From positions 3,038,001-3,102,000 of the forward strand of contig CBDCGC010000003.1 of NCBI GenBank assembly GCA_965216585.1: a stretch of DNA of 64,000 nt. Direction: 5' to 3'. The position numbers were made by a program, and so were the translations under genes. The notes beneath the pieces are model-generated. The model was not told the DNA's origin. It saw only the letters and a program-made list of their open reading frames with translations, and made no database searches. This document shows positions 43,928-52,356 of this stretch, piece after piece. The stretch comes from CADEER01 sp965216585 (GTDB taxonomy: Bacteria > Desulfobacterota > Binatia > HRBIN30 > CADEER01). Each line of letters starts with the position of its first letter. Position 1 is the stretch's first letter.

Positions 43928-43956
43928 GGGAGAGGGCCGAAGGCCCTCTCCCGTTT
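43928..43956 (+). terminator. Rho-independent terminator after the beta-helix gene
   Basis: An 11-bp perfect stem GGGAGAGGGCC / GGCCCTCTCCC with loop GAA is followed by GTTT. It begins 7 nt after the stop codon. The T-tract is short but the stem is very stable. Confidence 0.8.
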
Positions 43957-43996
43957 GCCCGCTGTTCTGGCCGGTTCGATCGTGTAGGCTGGCGAT

Positions 43997-44746
43997 GTGC
44001 GGCGCTTTGAAGACAGGGTCTGTTTGATCACCGGCGCGGCGGCGGGCATTGGCCGGGCGACCGCGCAGCGTCTGGCATCCGAAGGCGCGGCTCTGTTCCT
44101 CGTTGACGTCCAGGCGACGGCGCTTTCAGAAACAGCGGAGCTGTGCAGCGCCGCCGGCGGTGTTGTTGCCCAGGCGACCTGCGACGTGAGCGATGAGGCG
44201 CAGGTCGGTGCGACCGTGCAGCGCTGCGTCGACGAGCTCGGCAAGCTCGACGTGTTGATCAACATCGCCGGCATCCTCTCGCTCGATCACACCCACGAGT
44301 TGAGCCTCGAGCGCTGGAATCAAGTCCTGGCGATCAACCTCACCGGCACCTTTCTCTTTTGCCGTGCGGCGCTGCCGCATCTCCTGGCCAGCGGTGGCAA
44401 CATCGTCAACACATCGTCGACCTCGGCCATCGCCGGTATGCCCTACGGCGCCGTGTACGGTGCCAGCAAAGCCGGGGTGATGGCGCTGACCCGAACGCTG
44501 GCGGTCGAGTACGGCAAGAAGGGATTGCGCGCCAATGCGGTGTCGCCCGGATCGATCAAAACGGCGATGACGACGCGGCAGAACCTCCCCGACGAGCTGG
44601 ACTTCAAGCTGATCGAACGCCACATGCCGCTCGACATCCCGCGCGGGCCGGAAACCGTCGCCGCCGTCATCGCCCTGTTGGCCTCGGATGAAGGCGCCCA
44701 CATCAACGGCGAATCCATCCGCGTCGACGGCGGCACTCTGGCCTGA
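43997..44746 (+). CDS. Short-chain dehydrogenase/reductase (module B)
   Basis: 249 residues from the GTG at 43997. SDR motifs: TGAAAGIGRATA, LINIAGI, the Ser of NTSSTSAIAG, and YGASKAG (YxxxK); VDVQ after beta-2 favours NAD. It shares the layout of the module A SDR (37565), including a similar C-terminal NGESIRVDGGTLA, but is clearly diverged. It stands about 160 bp before the two acyl-CoA dehydrogenases of module B on the same strand and is probably transcribed with them. Confidence 0.9.
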   Translation: MRRFEDRVCLITGAAAGIGRATAQRLASEGAALFLVDVQATALSETAELCSAAGGVVAQATCDVSDEAQVGATVQRCVDELGKLDVLINIAGILSLDHTHELSLERWNQVLAINLTGTFLFCRAALPHLLASGGNIVNTSSTSAIAGMPYGAVYGASKAGVMALTRTLAVEYGKKGLRANAVSPGSIKTAMTTRQNLPDELDFKLIERHMPLDIPRGPETVAAVIALLASDEGAHINGESIRVDGGTLA

Positions 44747-44905
44747 GCGGCGGCGCGGCGCTCGCCCGTGAGCCCGGCGGTTACCGGCGCGCCAGCGCCT
44801 GCCAAACAGTCGTTTGACTCGCTCGGCAGCGCGCGTTAGTTCCAGCCGAAGTGCGCGCCGGTGCAGTGCATTCGCTGCCGGCGGAACATTCGAGGAGCGG
44901 CACGC

Positions 44906-46084
44906 ATGTACATTGGATACAGCGAAGAGCAGCAGGCGCTGCGCAGGGAGTTGCGCGAATACTACGACCGTATTCTGACGCCGGAAGTGCGCGAGCAGTT
45001 GATGATCGAGCACGGAATCGGCGAGACGACGCGACGCATCGTGCGCCAGATGGGTGAGGACGGTTGGCTGGGCATCGGCTGGCCGACCGAGTACGGCGGT
45101 CAGGGCCGTTCGCACATCGAGCAGTTCATCTTTTTCAATGAGTCGATGCGCTGCGGTGCGCCGGTGCCGATGCTGACCATCAACACGGTTGGCCCGTCGA
45201 TCATGAAGTTCGGCTCGACTGAGCAGAAGGATTTCTTCCTGCCCAAAATCCTCAAAGGCGAGGTCCATTTTTGCATCGGCTACACCGAGCCCAATGCGGG
45301 GACCGACCTCGCCTCGTTGCGCACGCGCGCCGATCGCGACGGCGACGACTTCGTCGTCAACGGCCAGAAAGTCTTCACCAGCCTGGCCAGTGACGCCGAC
45401 TACATCTGGCTCGCCTGTCGCACCGATCAGGACGCTGCCAAGCACAAGGGCATCTCGATGATCCTGGCCGACATGAAGACGCCGGGTATCAAGGTCGATC
45501 CGATGCATCTCATGTCGCAGCACGACATCAACACCGTCTTTCTCGAAGACGTGCGCGTACCGGCGTCGAACGTGGTCGGAGAGGTGAACGGTGGTTGGAC
45601 GCTGATCACCAACCAGCTCAACCACGAACGCGTCACCGTCTGCCCGCCCGGAATGTTGGAGAGCGCTTACGACGAGGTGCTGGCGTGGACGAAGGAGACG
45701 CGGCGCGCCAACGGCAAGCGCGTCATCGACGAGGAATGGGTGCAGATCAACCTGGCCAAGGTGCGAACCGGTCTCGAGTTCCTCAAGCTGATGAACTGGA
45801 AAGTCGCCTGGACCGGAACGCAGGATCGGCTCGACGTCGCCGATGCCTCTTCGGTGAAAGTCTTCGGTACCGAATTCTACATCGAGGCGTTTCGTCATCT
45901 GATGGAGATCGTCGGCCCGCGCTCCTACCTGGCGCACGACTCGCCGGATTCGGTGGCCAGCGGCAAACTGGAAACGCTCTATCGCTCGCTCATCATTCTT
46001 ACCTTCGGCGGCGGTACCAACGAGATCCAGCGCGATCTGATCGCGATGTTTGGACTGGGCCTTCCGCGCGCGTTGCGCGGTTGA
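44906..46084 (+). CDS. Acyl-CoA dehydrogenase, larger partner (module B)
   Basis: 392 residues; the ATG at 44906 follows gaggagcgg. The family signature is complete: MYIGYSEEQQALRRELREYY, GWLGIGWPTEYGGQGRSHIE, CIGYTEPNAGTDLASLRT, GQKVFTSLASDADYIWLACR, and LTFGGGTNEIQRDLIAMFGL at the end (FAD-binding). It matches the module A larger partner in length and order rather than in close sequence. The smaller partner starts 28 bp downstream, so a two-subunit enzyme is likely. Substrate unknown. Confidence 0.9.
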   Translation: MYIGYSEEQQALRRELREYYDRILTPEVREQLMIEHGIGETTRRIVRQMGEDGWLGIGWPTEYGGQGRSHIEQFIFFNESMRCGAPVPMLTINTVGPSIMKFGSTEQKDFFLPKILKGEVHFCIGYTEPNAGTDLASLRTRADRDGDDFVVNGQKVFTSLASDADYIWLACRTDQDAAKHKGISMILADMKTPGIKVDPMHLMSQHDINTVFLEDVRVPASNVVGEVNGGWTLITNQLNHERVTVCPPGMLESAYDEVLAWTKETRRANGKRVIDEEWVQINLAKVRTGLEFLKLMNWKVAWTGTQDRLDVADASSVKVFGTEFYIEAFRHLMEIVGPRSYLAHDSPDSVASGKLETLYRSLIILTFGGGTNEIQRDLIAMFGLGLPRALRG

Positions 46085-46112
46085 TCGCGGCCCGGAAGGT
46101 GTGAACTACGAG

Positions 46113-47219
46113 ATGGATTTTTCACTGTCGCAAGAGCAGCAGGAGATTCTCGATCTGGCCAAGCAGATCCTCGCCGACGGCTCGACCCACGAGCGCCTCA
46201 GGGCGCTCGAAACCTCGGACGGGCCGCGCTTCGACACCAAGGTCTGGGCCGATCTGGCCCAGGCGGGCCTGATCGGCATCGCGCTCGGCGAGGAGCACGG
46301 TGGCGGTGGCTTGGGCTTTCACGAGCTGGCGATGATCGTCGAGGAAGTCGGTCGCAGCGCTGCGGCGGTGCCGTACTTCGAGACGACGGTGATGGGAGCC
46401 CTGCCGATCGCCGAGCACGGCGATGCCGAAGTCTGTGCCGACCTGCTGCCCAAGATCGCCGCCGGCGAGATCGTTCTCACCGCGGCGCTGGTCGAAGCCG
46501 ATGAGGAAGCGGCGCCACAGGTGCGCGCGGCCGCCGCTGGCGATACGTGGAAGATCTCTGGCACCAAGCACTGCGTGCCGGCCGGCGCGATTGCCAACCG
46601 CGCCCTGGTGTCGGCGTCGACCGCGGACGGCAAGGTCGGTGTGTACCTCGTCGATCTCGACGGCCCGGGTGTCGAGAAGACTGCTCTGGTGACGACGGCG
46701 GGCCACCCCGAGGCGCGCTTGCACTTTGCCGATGCGCCGGGGCGTGCCCTTGGAGTCGCCGACGCCGGCGGCTCCGTGTTGAAGTGGATGAACGACCGCA
46801 TCGTCGCGGCGCAGTGTGCGATGATGGTCGGTGTATGCGACGAAGCCCTGCGCTTGACTGCGCACTACACCAAGGAGCGCAAGCAGTTCGGCGTTGCCAT
46901 CGCCACCTTTCAAGCCGTCGCTCATCGCGCCGCCGACGCCTACATCGACGCCGAAGCGATACGGCTGACGGCGCGGCAGGCCTGTTGGCGGATCGGTGAA
47001 GGACTGCCGGCGGACGAGGAAATCGCCATTGCCAAGTACTGGGCGGCCGAAGGAGGTCAACGCGTCGTCCACGCAGCGCAACACCTGCACGGCGGCATGG
47101 GTGTCGACCGCGACTATCCCTTGCACCGCTACTTCGTCCTCGCCAAACAGCTCGAGCTCCCCCTCGGTGGCGGCACCCACCAACTGCGGGCGCTGGGCAA
47201 GATGATCGCCGCGGTGTAG
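46113..47219 (+). CDS. Acyl-CoA dehydrogenase, smaller partner (module B)
   Basis: 368 residues from the ATG at 46113 (ggaaggtgtg upstream); begins MDFSLSQEQQEILDLAKQIL, almost the same opening as the module A smaller partner. LIGIALGEEHGGGGLGFHEL, YTKERKQFGVAIATFQAVAH and HLHGGMGVDRDYPLHRYFVL are family blocks. The region where these proteins usually contact the acyl chain is rich in Ala and Gly. The pairing with the upstream gene suggests a heteromeric dehydrogenase for a bulky acyl-CoA. The toxin-antitoxin pair begins 45 bp later. Confidence 0.9.
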   Translation: MDFSLSQEQQEILDLAKQILADGSTHERLRALETSDGPRFDTKVWADLAQAGLIGIALGEEHGGGGLGFHELAMIVEEVGRSAAAVPYFETTVMGALPIAEHGDAEVCADLLPKIAAGEIVLTAALVEADEEAAPQVRAAAAGDTWKISGTKHCVPAGAIANRALVSASTADGKVGVYLVDLDGPGVEKTALVTTAGHPEARLHFADAPGRALGVADAGGSVLKWMNDRIVAAQCAMMVGVCDEALRLTAHYTKERKQFGVAIATFQAVAHRAADAYIDAEAIRLTARQACWRIGEGLPADEEIAIAKYWAAEGGQRVVHAAQHLHGGMGVDRDYPLHRYFVLAKQLELPLGGGTHQLRALGKMIAAV

Positions 47220-47250
47220 AAGCAGCTTGATTGCCAAAGACGAAATGTCT

Positions 47251-47265
47251 ATGGACTATATCCAT
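47251..47265 (+). promoter_or_regulatory. Inverted repeat at the antitoxin start
   Basis: ATGGA-ctata-TCCAT is an imperfect palindrome that overlaps the antitoxin ATG (47264). Phd/YefM antitoxins repress their own operons at such sites, so this is a candidate operator. Confidence 0.4.
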
Positions 47266-47533
47266 GGACGCGAAGGAGATCCCCGCCGGGGAATTCAAGC
47301 AGCACTGCTTGCGGATCCTCGATCAAGTTGCCGATACGCACTCGGAGGTCGTGATCACCAAGCGCGGGCGGCCTGTGGCGAAGCTCGTGCCGCTTGCCAG
47401 CGATGAAGATGTCGAGCAAGCGATTCTTTCTCGCCTGCGCGAGCGCTGCCGTGTCTTGGTCAGTGAAGAAGAGTTTCTCGAGCCATCGACGGCGGATGCG
47501 GGCTGGGAATTGCACGACGAGAACGAGGAGTAG
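47264..47533 (+). CDS. Phd/YefM-family antitoxin
   Basis: 89 residues. The N-terminal domain, MDAKEIPAGEFKQHCLRILD then DTHSEVVITKRGRPVAKLVP, is the Phd/YefM DNA-binding fold that dimerises on the operator. The C-terminal half (ERCRVLVSEEEFLEPSTADA) would wrap the toxin. The start is placed at the ATG (47264) in front of this domain. A PIN-domain toxin follows after 20 bp, the standard antitoxin-first order of a type II system. Labile antitoxin neutralises toxin and, with it, represses the operon. Confidence 0.88.
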   Translation: MDAKEIPAGEFKQHCLRILDQVADTHSEVVITKRGRPVAKLVPLASDEDVEQAILSRLRERCRVLVSEEEFLEPSTADAGWELHDENEE

Positions 47534-47553
47534 GTTGGACGGAGGACCCAGCC

Positions 47554-47934
47554 ATGGTGGTCGTAGATACTCATGCGGCGGTGTGGTGGGCGGGAGAATC
47601 GAAGAGGCTTGGATCTGGGGCGAGACGCTGTCTCGCCGAGGCCGATTGCGTTGGCGTGCCTGTCATCGTCTTCTGGGAGGTGTCTCTGCTCGTGCGGCGC
47701 AAGAAGCTCGCCCTTGGCATGTCCGTCCGGGAGTGGGCGAATGCACTCTGTTCGATTCCGCGTGTCGAAGAGATTCCGCTCGACATGGAGATCGCCTTGC
47801 GAGCCGATGCACTGGAGATGCATCCCGATCCGGCCGACCGTTTCATCGTGGCCAGCGCGCTCGTTCGTGATGCCCGGTTGATCACGAAGGATCGAAAGAT
47901 TCGCTCTCTACGCTTTGTCGAGTGTGCGTGGTGA
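47554..47934 (+). CDS. PIN-domain RNase toxin (VapC type)
   Basis: 126 residues. The acidic residues of PIN nucleases are in place: D5 in VVVDTHAAVWW, Glu in FWEVSLLVRR, and Asp in HPDPADRFIVASALVRDA; a final LITKDRKIR is typical. It should cut RNA, in characterised VapCs often tRNA or rRNA, when not bound by the Phd-like antitoxin 20 bp upstream. The gene looks intact, unlike the PIN remnant at 19450. Confidence 0.88.
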   Translation: MVVVDTHAAVWWAGESKRLGSGARRCLAEADCVGVPVIVFWEVSLLVRRKKLALGMSVREWANALCSIPRVEEIPLDMEIALRADALEMHPDPADRFIVASALVRDARLITKDRKIRSLRFVECAW

Positions 47935-48015
47935 CGCGACCACGTGGGGTCGCGGGCTGCTCGTGTGGGGATCCTCGGGTTGTTCCACGGCCGCCTCGAA
48001 GGGGCGGGGTGTGAC

Positions 48016-49044
48016 TCAGCCGCGGTGGTCGGGCTGGTAGGCGAGGCCGAGGTTGAGGATTTTTTGCAGCAGGGCTTCGTAGCTCAGGCCGTCGAACTCG
48101 GCCGACTCGGCGAAGTCTTCGCCGAAGGCGAGTTGTGGATTTGGATTGGCTTCGAGGATGTAGAACGCTCCGTCGGGTTGTAGGCGAACGTCGATTCTCG
48201 CGTAGCCACTGAGCTCCAGCGCCTTGTAGGCTTCTGCGCAGGCGTGCTGGATTTTCTTTGCCAGTGGCGGTGGGATGTCTCCGGCTCTCGCCGTCTTGAT
48301 GCCGCGTTGCTTCTGGTATTTGGGGCTGAACTTGACCTTGCCGGTGGCGATCTTGTGTTGGCTGCTCGGCCAATTGGTGAAGAGCATTTCCCAGATCGGA
48401 AAGACCTGCAGACGCCGGTTGCCAACGACGCCGACGTAGAGCTCGCGGCCTTCGATGTATTGTTCGGCAACGACGTCGCCGCCGACGTGCTCGTGCATGA
48501 AGGCGACGCGTTCGACCAATTGCTCGGCGTCGCCGACGACCGACGCCTGCGACAGTCCGGCGGACGCTTCTTTGACCTGAGCCTTGACGATCATCGGGTA
48601 GCGCAGATCTGCCGCCGGCCGTACTTTCTGTCCTTGCGGGAAGACGGCGAAGTCGGGCACCGGCACGCCGTGGTAGCGCAGGACCTTCTTCGACAGCGCT
48701 TTGTCGCGTCCGAGCAGCAAGCCGCGCGGGTTGCAGCCGGTGTACGGGATGCGCAGCAACTCGAGAAAGGCGACGAAGTTCACGTCGAAAGTCGGCACGT
48801 TGAAGAAGTCCTCGACCATGTTGAAGATGATGTGCGGTTTCCATTCCTCGACGGTCTTGCGAACGAGGTCGAGCTTGTTGTCGACTCCGAGGCTGCGCAC
48901 TTCGTGCCCCATGTCCCTGAGCGTGATGGTGACGTCGAATTCCATCTTCCAGTCGACGGTGCCGAGGTCGTAGCCGCCGTAGTCCTCCGGTGGGACGAGG
49001 ACGTCGTGCATCAGCGCCAGGATTCGCAGTGTTCTCATAGCCAC
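48016..49044 (-). CDS. ATP-grasp (D-Ala-D-Ala ligase-like) enzyme
   Basis: 342 residues from the GTG at 49044, with ggaagg eight bases upstream; it overlaps the metallopeptidase stop by 10 bp. An N-terminal Rossmann-like part (RTLRILALMHDVLVPPEDYG) leads to the ATP-grasp domain: RYPMIVKAQVKEASAGLSQA, VVAEQYIEGRELYVGVVG and the metal-binding ARIDVRLQPDGAFYILEANP (ExNP). These fit carboxylate-amine ligases of the D-Ala-D-Ala ligase group, but it is not a housekeeping Ddl: the usual serine loop is missing. The substrate is unknown; the coupling with a zinc peptidase suggests peptide or cell-wall chemistry. Confidence 0.82.
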   Translation of the reverse strand: MAMRTLRILALMHDVLVPPEDYGGYDLGTVDWKMEFDVTITLRDMGHEVRSLGVDNKLDLVRKTVEEWKPHIIFNMVEDFFNVPTFDVNFVAFLELLRIPYTGCNPRGLLLGRDKALSKKVLRYHGVPVPDFAVFPQGQKVRPAADLRYPMIVKAQVKEASAGLSQASVVGDAEQLVERVAFMHEHVGGDVVAEQYIEGRELYVGVVGNRRLQVFPIWEMLFTNWPSSQHKIATGKVKFSPKYQKQRGIKTARAGDIPPPLAKKIQHACAEAYKALELSGYARIDVRLQPDGAFYILEANPNPQLAFGEDFAESAEFDGLSYEALLQKILNLGLAYQPDHRG

Positions 49045-50084
49045 TCGCGGTGCCTTCCTTTGTTGATGAACTTCATCGTCTGCGCGGTGAGGAAGATGAC
49101 GAAGCTCTCCTTGGTGTCGGCCGCCGCAGGGTCGAAACCGAGGTGGAGCTTGCGGCAGCGCCCGCGAACTTCCTTCAATACCTGCCGGACGAGGTATTTG
49201 TATTCACCCGTCCAGCGCGTGACCTTGGTGAGTGCCTCGCTCTCGATCTCGGCGATGAAGTGGTCGGCCGAACCAACACCGGTCGGATTGTCGGCGCGCT
49301 TTGGGAACAGTCGTTTCAAGTCGCGATCGTAGGCGGTGTCATCGTCGACGCCGAGCCGTTTGCGCCGCTCGGCATAGTGCTGGCGCAGCGTCCCGGTCAG
49401 CTCGCTCAGAGGCTCGACGGTCGTCCGGCGCTCGTTCAGTGGCCGGCGCGTGCGCACTTCCTGCATCAGGGTGTCCATGTATTCGAGCTTCTCGAGCGCG
49501 ACCGGCCAGCTCGCGTAGCGGCGTCGCCAATCCGAGTGCGGAGTCATCCAGACGGCGAAGGTCTCGGCGAAGTCTTCGTCGGGGTGCGAAAGAGCATAGG
49601 CCGGTTCGAGATGGCGCACGACGCTGCGGGTGTAAGGCCGCGGCTCGTAGAACTCGGGGTAGGGCTGGTGCGATGAACCGAAGAGTTCTTGCCGCCGCCG
49701 CCGGCGACGCAGTTGGTAGGCGTTGTCGATGGCGTGTCCGGTTTCGTGGCGCAGGATGCGCATGCACCACTCGGCCGTGCCGCCTTCGACTTCGCGCACT
49801 TGGCTTTGCTCGAGCTCGGCCAGGCGCGGGTGGATGAGAAAGAAGGGCGCGGCGCAGCCGGGTACGCCGTCGGGGGTGAACCACTCCGTCGAGATCCAGA
49901 AGAACGGTTTGAATTGAAACCCCGCTTCTTTGAGCTCGCGCTGCACCTGGCGGATGCGTGTTTCGAGGGCGCTGCCCCTGATCGACAGGTCGAGATCGCA
50001 GAAGCGCAGATCGAGCAGCTTGCGATCCGGCCAACTGGCCCACTCCGGCTCGCTCCGCCCTCCGGAGTCCTGGCGCGTCGTCAT
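49035..50084 (-). CDS. Putative zinc-binding metallopeptidase
   Basis: 349 residues. RHETGHAID supplies HExxH, and the downstream SHPDEDFAETFAVWM gives the third ligand Glu (gluzincin spacing). FWISTEWFTPDGVPGCAAPF precedes it, a region conserved in the 'putative zinc-binding metallopeptidase' family found in many environmental genomes. There is no signal peptide, so it acts in the cytoplasm. Its stop overlaps the ATP-grasp start by 10 bp, so the two are translated together. Substrate unknown. Confidence 0.82.
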   Translation of the reverse strand: MTTRQDSGGRSEPEWASWPDRKLLDLRFCDLDLSIRGSALETRIRQVQRELKEAGFQFKPFFWISTEWFTPDGVPGCAAPFFLIHPRLAELEQSQVREVEGGTAEWCMRILRHETGHAIDNAYQLRRRRRRQELFGSSHQPYPEFYEPRPYTRSVVRHLEPAYALSHPDEDFAETFAVWMTPHSDWRRRYASWPVALEKLEYMDTLMQEVRTRRPLNERRTTVEPLSELTGTLRQHYAERRKRLGVDDDTAYDRDLKRLFPKRADNPTGVGSADHFIAEIESEALTKVTRWTGEYKYLVRQVLKEVRGRCRKLHLGFDPAAADTKESFVIFLTAQTMKFINKGRHREWL

Positions 50085-50248
50085 GCAACAGCTTCATGCC
50101 CGAAGCCCGGCCGGCAGGTCAACTTCGTCGGCCGGTGCCGGCCATTGTGTGGGTTGGCATGAAGACGCCGAGCTACGTCGTTCTCTCCTTCGCCACGCCG
50201 AGCGCGACGCGTCGGCGCGACTCGCGGAGTGTCGATCGTCCTCGGTGC

Positions 50249-51508
50249 TTACAACCCCGGTACCGGGAAGCCCTGACAGAGCGATTCGACTTCACCGCGC
50301 CGCTTGGCGAGGTACGCCTCATCGCCGCGGTGGCGCAGGGTGTCCATGATCCACACACCGAGCTGCTTCATTTCCGCCTCGCCCATACCGCGCGTGGTTG
50401 CGGCAGGCGTACCGATGCGAATACCGCTCGGCCGCAGTGGCGGGTTGGGGTCGTCGGGAATGATCTGCTTGTTGGTCGTGATCGAAACCGCGTCGAGCAC
50501 CTTTTCTGCTTGCTTGCCATCGAGGTCGCAACTGAGAACCGTGTTGAGCACGAGCATGTGATTGTCGGTGCCGCCGGTCACCAACGAGCCGCCCTCGTCG
50601 GTGAGAGTCTTGGCCAAGGTCTTTGCGTTGTCGAGTACCTGCCGGGTGTAGCTCTTGAAGTCTTCGGTTGCCGCCGCCTTGAGCGTGTAGGCGACGGCGG
50701 CGATGGCGTTCATGTGCGGACCGCCCTGCAGTCCGGGGAAGACCGACTTGTCGATCTGCTTGGCGTGTTCCTTCTTACACAGAATCATGCCGCCGCGCGG
50801 TCCGCGCAGGCTCTTGTGTGTCGTCGTCGTCATCAAATCGAAGTCGTAGTCCATCGGGTTGCGCATGGCGCCGCCGGCGATCAGACCGCCGATGTGGGAG
50901 ACGTCGGCCATGGTCAGGGCGCCGACCTCGTCGGCGATCTTCTTGAACTCATCGTAATCGTAGTCGCGCGGGTAGGAAGTGTAGCCGCAGAGAACCATCT
51001 TTGGTTTCTCCGCCAGCGCCGTGCGGCGAACCTCATCGAAATCGATGCGGCCCTCGTCGTCCGGGTTCGTCTTGTAGCGGACGAAGTTGAAGATGCGCCC
51101 CATATGCGACACCGGTGCGCCGTGTGTCAGATGTCCGCCGTGCGAGAGATCCATGGCCAGGATGGTGTCGCCGGGATCGAGGAAAGCCAGGTAGGCCGCT
51201 TGGTTCATCGGCGAGCCCGACAGCGGCTGGACGTTGGCGTGCTCGCTGCGGAAGACCTGGCCGGCGCGTTCGCGGGCGAGGTTCTCGATGACGTCGGTGT
51301 ACTCCTGGCCGCCGTAGTAACGCCGGCCGGGATAGCCCTCGGCGTATTTGTTGGTGAACACCGACCCGAGCGCCGCCAGCACTTCGGGGTAGGTGTAGTT
51401 CTCAGAGGGAATGAGCTCGACACCGCGTCGCTGGCGATCTTCTTCGCCGACCAGGGCGTCGTAGAGGCTCGGATCGTTCTTCGCTAGTAGCTCGCGGTTC
51501 CTGTCCAT
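50249..51508 (-). CDS. glyA: Serine hydroxymethyltransferase
   Basis: 419 residues, the length of the bacterial enzyme. It makes glycine and methylene-tetrahydrofolate from serine. VELIPSENYTYPEVLAALGS and TNKYAEGYPGRRYYGG start the protein; the PLP-binding lysine is in TTTTHKSLRGPRGG, and DVSHIGGLIAGG contacts the cofactor. The C-terminus has RPSGIRIGTPAATTRGMGEA. The ATG follows a strong aggagg site. Nothing unusual is seen. It is divergent from the DUF72 gene. Confidence 0.97.
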   Translation of the reverse strand: MDRNRELLAKNDPSLYDALVGEEDRQRRGVELIPSENYTYPEVLAALGSVFTNKYAEGYPGRRYYGGQEYTDVIENLARERAGQVFRSEHANVQPLSGSPMNQAAYLAFLDPGDTILAMDLSHGGHLTHGAPVSHMGRIFNFVRYKTNPDDEGRIDFDEVRRTALAEKPKMVLCGYTSYPRDYDYDEFKKIADEVGALTMADVSHIGGLIAGGAMRNPMDYDFDLMTTTTHKSLRGPRGGMILCKKEHAKQIDKSVFPGLQGGPHMNAIAAVAYTLKAAATEDFKSYTRQVLDNAKTLAKTLTDEGGSLVTGGTDNHMLVLNTVLSCDLDGKQAEKVLDAVSITTNKQIIPDDPNPPLRPSGIRIGTPAATTRGMGEAEMKQLGVWIMDTLRHRGDEAYLAKRRGEVESLCQGFPVPGL

Positions 51509-51639
51509 TGCGCTCGATCTCCTCCCCTCGAGTATCCGTCACTGATCACGGTTTGCCGGCGAGCGCTAGACCACTGGGGCCTTTGTCGTCCCGGCGACCG
51601 CCGTTGTTGCGGCCGCCCCTCGCGTGCTAACGCCGGGCT

Positions 51640-52356
51640 ATGGCCGAGATCCGCATCGGAACGTCCGGTTACAGCTACAAGCAGTGGAAGGGGAAGTTCT
51701 ACCCGCAGGACCTGCCCGACCGCGAGATGCTGAGCTACTACGCCGAGCACCACGATTCGGTCGAGATCAACTCGACGTTCTACCGCTTTCCCTCGACGCG
51801 CCAGTTGGAGAATTGGGCGGCGCAGGTCGGCGATTCCTTTCTCTTCACTCTCAAGGCGCCGCGTCAGATCACCCACAAGAAGCGGCTGCGCGACGACGCC
51901 GGCGGCATTGCCAACGACTTCGTCAACGCCGCACGGGTGCTCGGTGACAAGCTGGGCGTGGCGCTCTTTCAGTTGCCGCCCTATTTGAAGCTCGACCTGC
52001 CGCTGCTCGAGGATTTTCTCGAACAGATCGAGCCCGGCGCCCGCCTTGCGTTCGAGTTTCGCAGCACTGGTTGGTTTTGCGATGCGGTGCTCGACTGCCT
52101 GCGTCGCTTCGATGCCGCTCTTTGCTTCACCGACAGCGAAGATCGCGACGTCCCGCTCGAGGCGACGGCGCCCTTTGGCTACGCCCGCTTGCGTCGCCCG
52201 GCATACGACGAGAAAGCGCTGCGCGATCTGGCCGCGCGCCTCGGAGACGTCGGTGGAGAATGGGACGAGGTGTTCATCTACTTCAAGCACGAAGACCAGG
52301 GTCCGGCGTATGCGGCCGAGTTGCGCGCCGCCGTCGGCGGCGCGGCGGCAGGTTAG
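51640..52356 (+). CDS. DUF72 domain protein (YecE family)
   Basis: 238 residues, TIM-barrel-like. Family landmarks: IRIGTSGYSYKQWKGKFYPQ at the start, SVEINSTFYRFPS, FLFTLKAPRQITHKKRL, LGVALFQLPP, LAFEFRSTGWF and the C-terminal FIYFKHEDQGPAYAAELRA. No biochemical role is established for the family; it is found in nearly all bacterial phyla. It shares one base (TAGTG) with the downstream alpha/beta hydrolase start, so translation is coupled. Confidence 0.92.
   Translation: MAEIRIGTSGYSYKQWKGKFYPQDLPDREMLSYYAEHHDSVEINSTFYRFPSTRQLENWAAQVGDSFLFTLKAPRQITHKKRLRDDAGGIANDFVNAARVLGDKLGVALFQLPPYLKLDLPLLEDFLEQIEPGARLAFEFRSTGWFCDAVLDCLRRFDAALCFTDSEDRDVPLEATAPFGYARLRRPAYDEKALRDLAARLGDVGGEWDEVFIYFKHEDQGPAYAAELRAAVGGAAAG

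Noticed and set aside
41362..44274. 970-codon minus-strand open frame
   Set aside because: It is antisense to the beta-helix protein and the SDR, both with clear family motifs; the predicted product has no recognisable domain.
44126..45937. 603-codon minus-strand open frame
   Set aside because: Antisense to an SDR and an acyl-CoA dehydrogenase with intact motifs.
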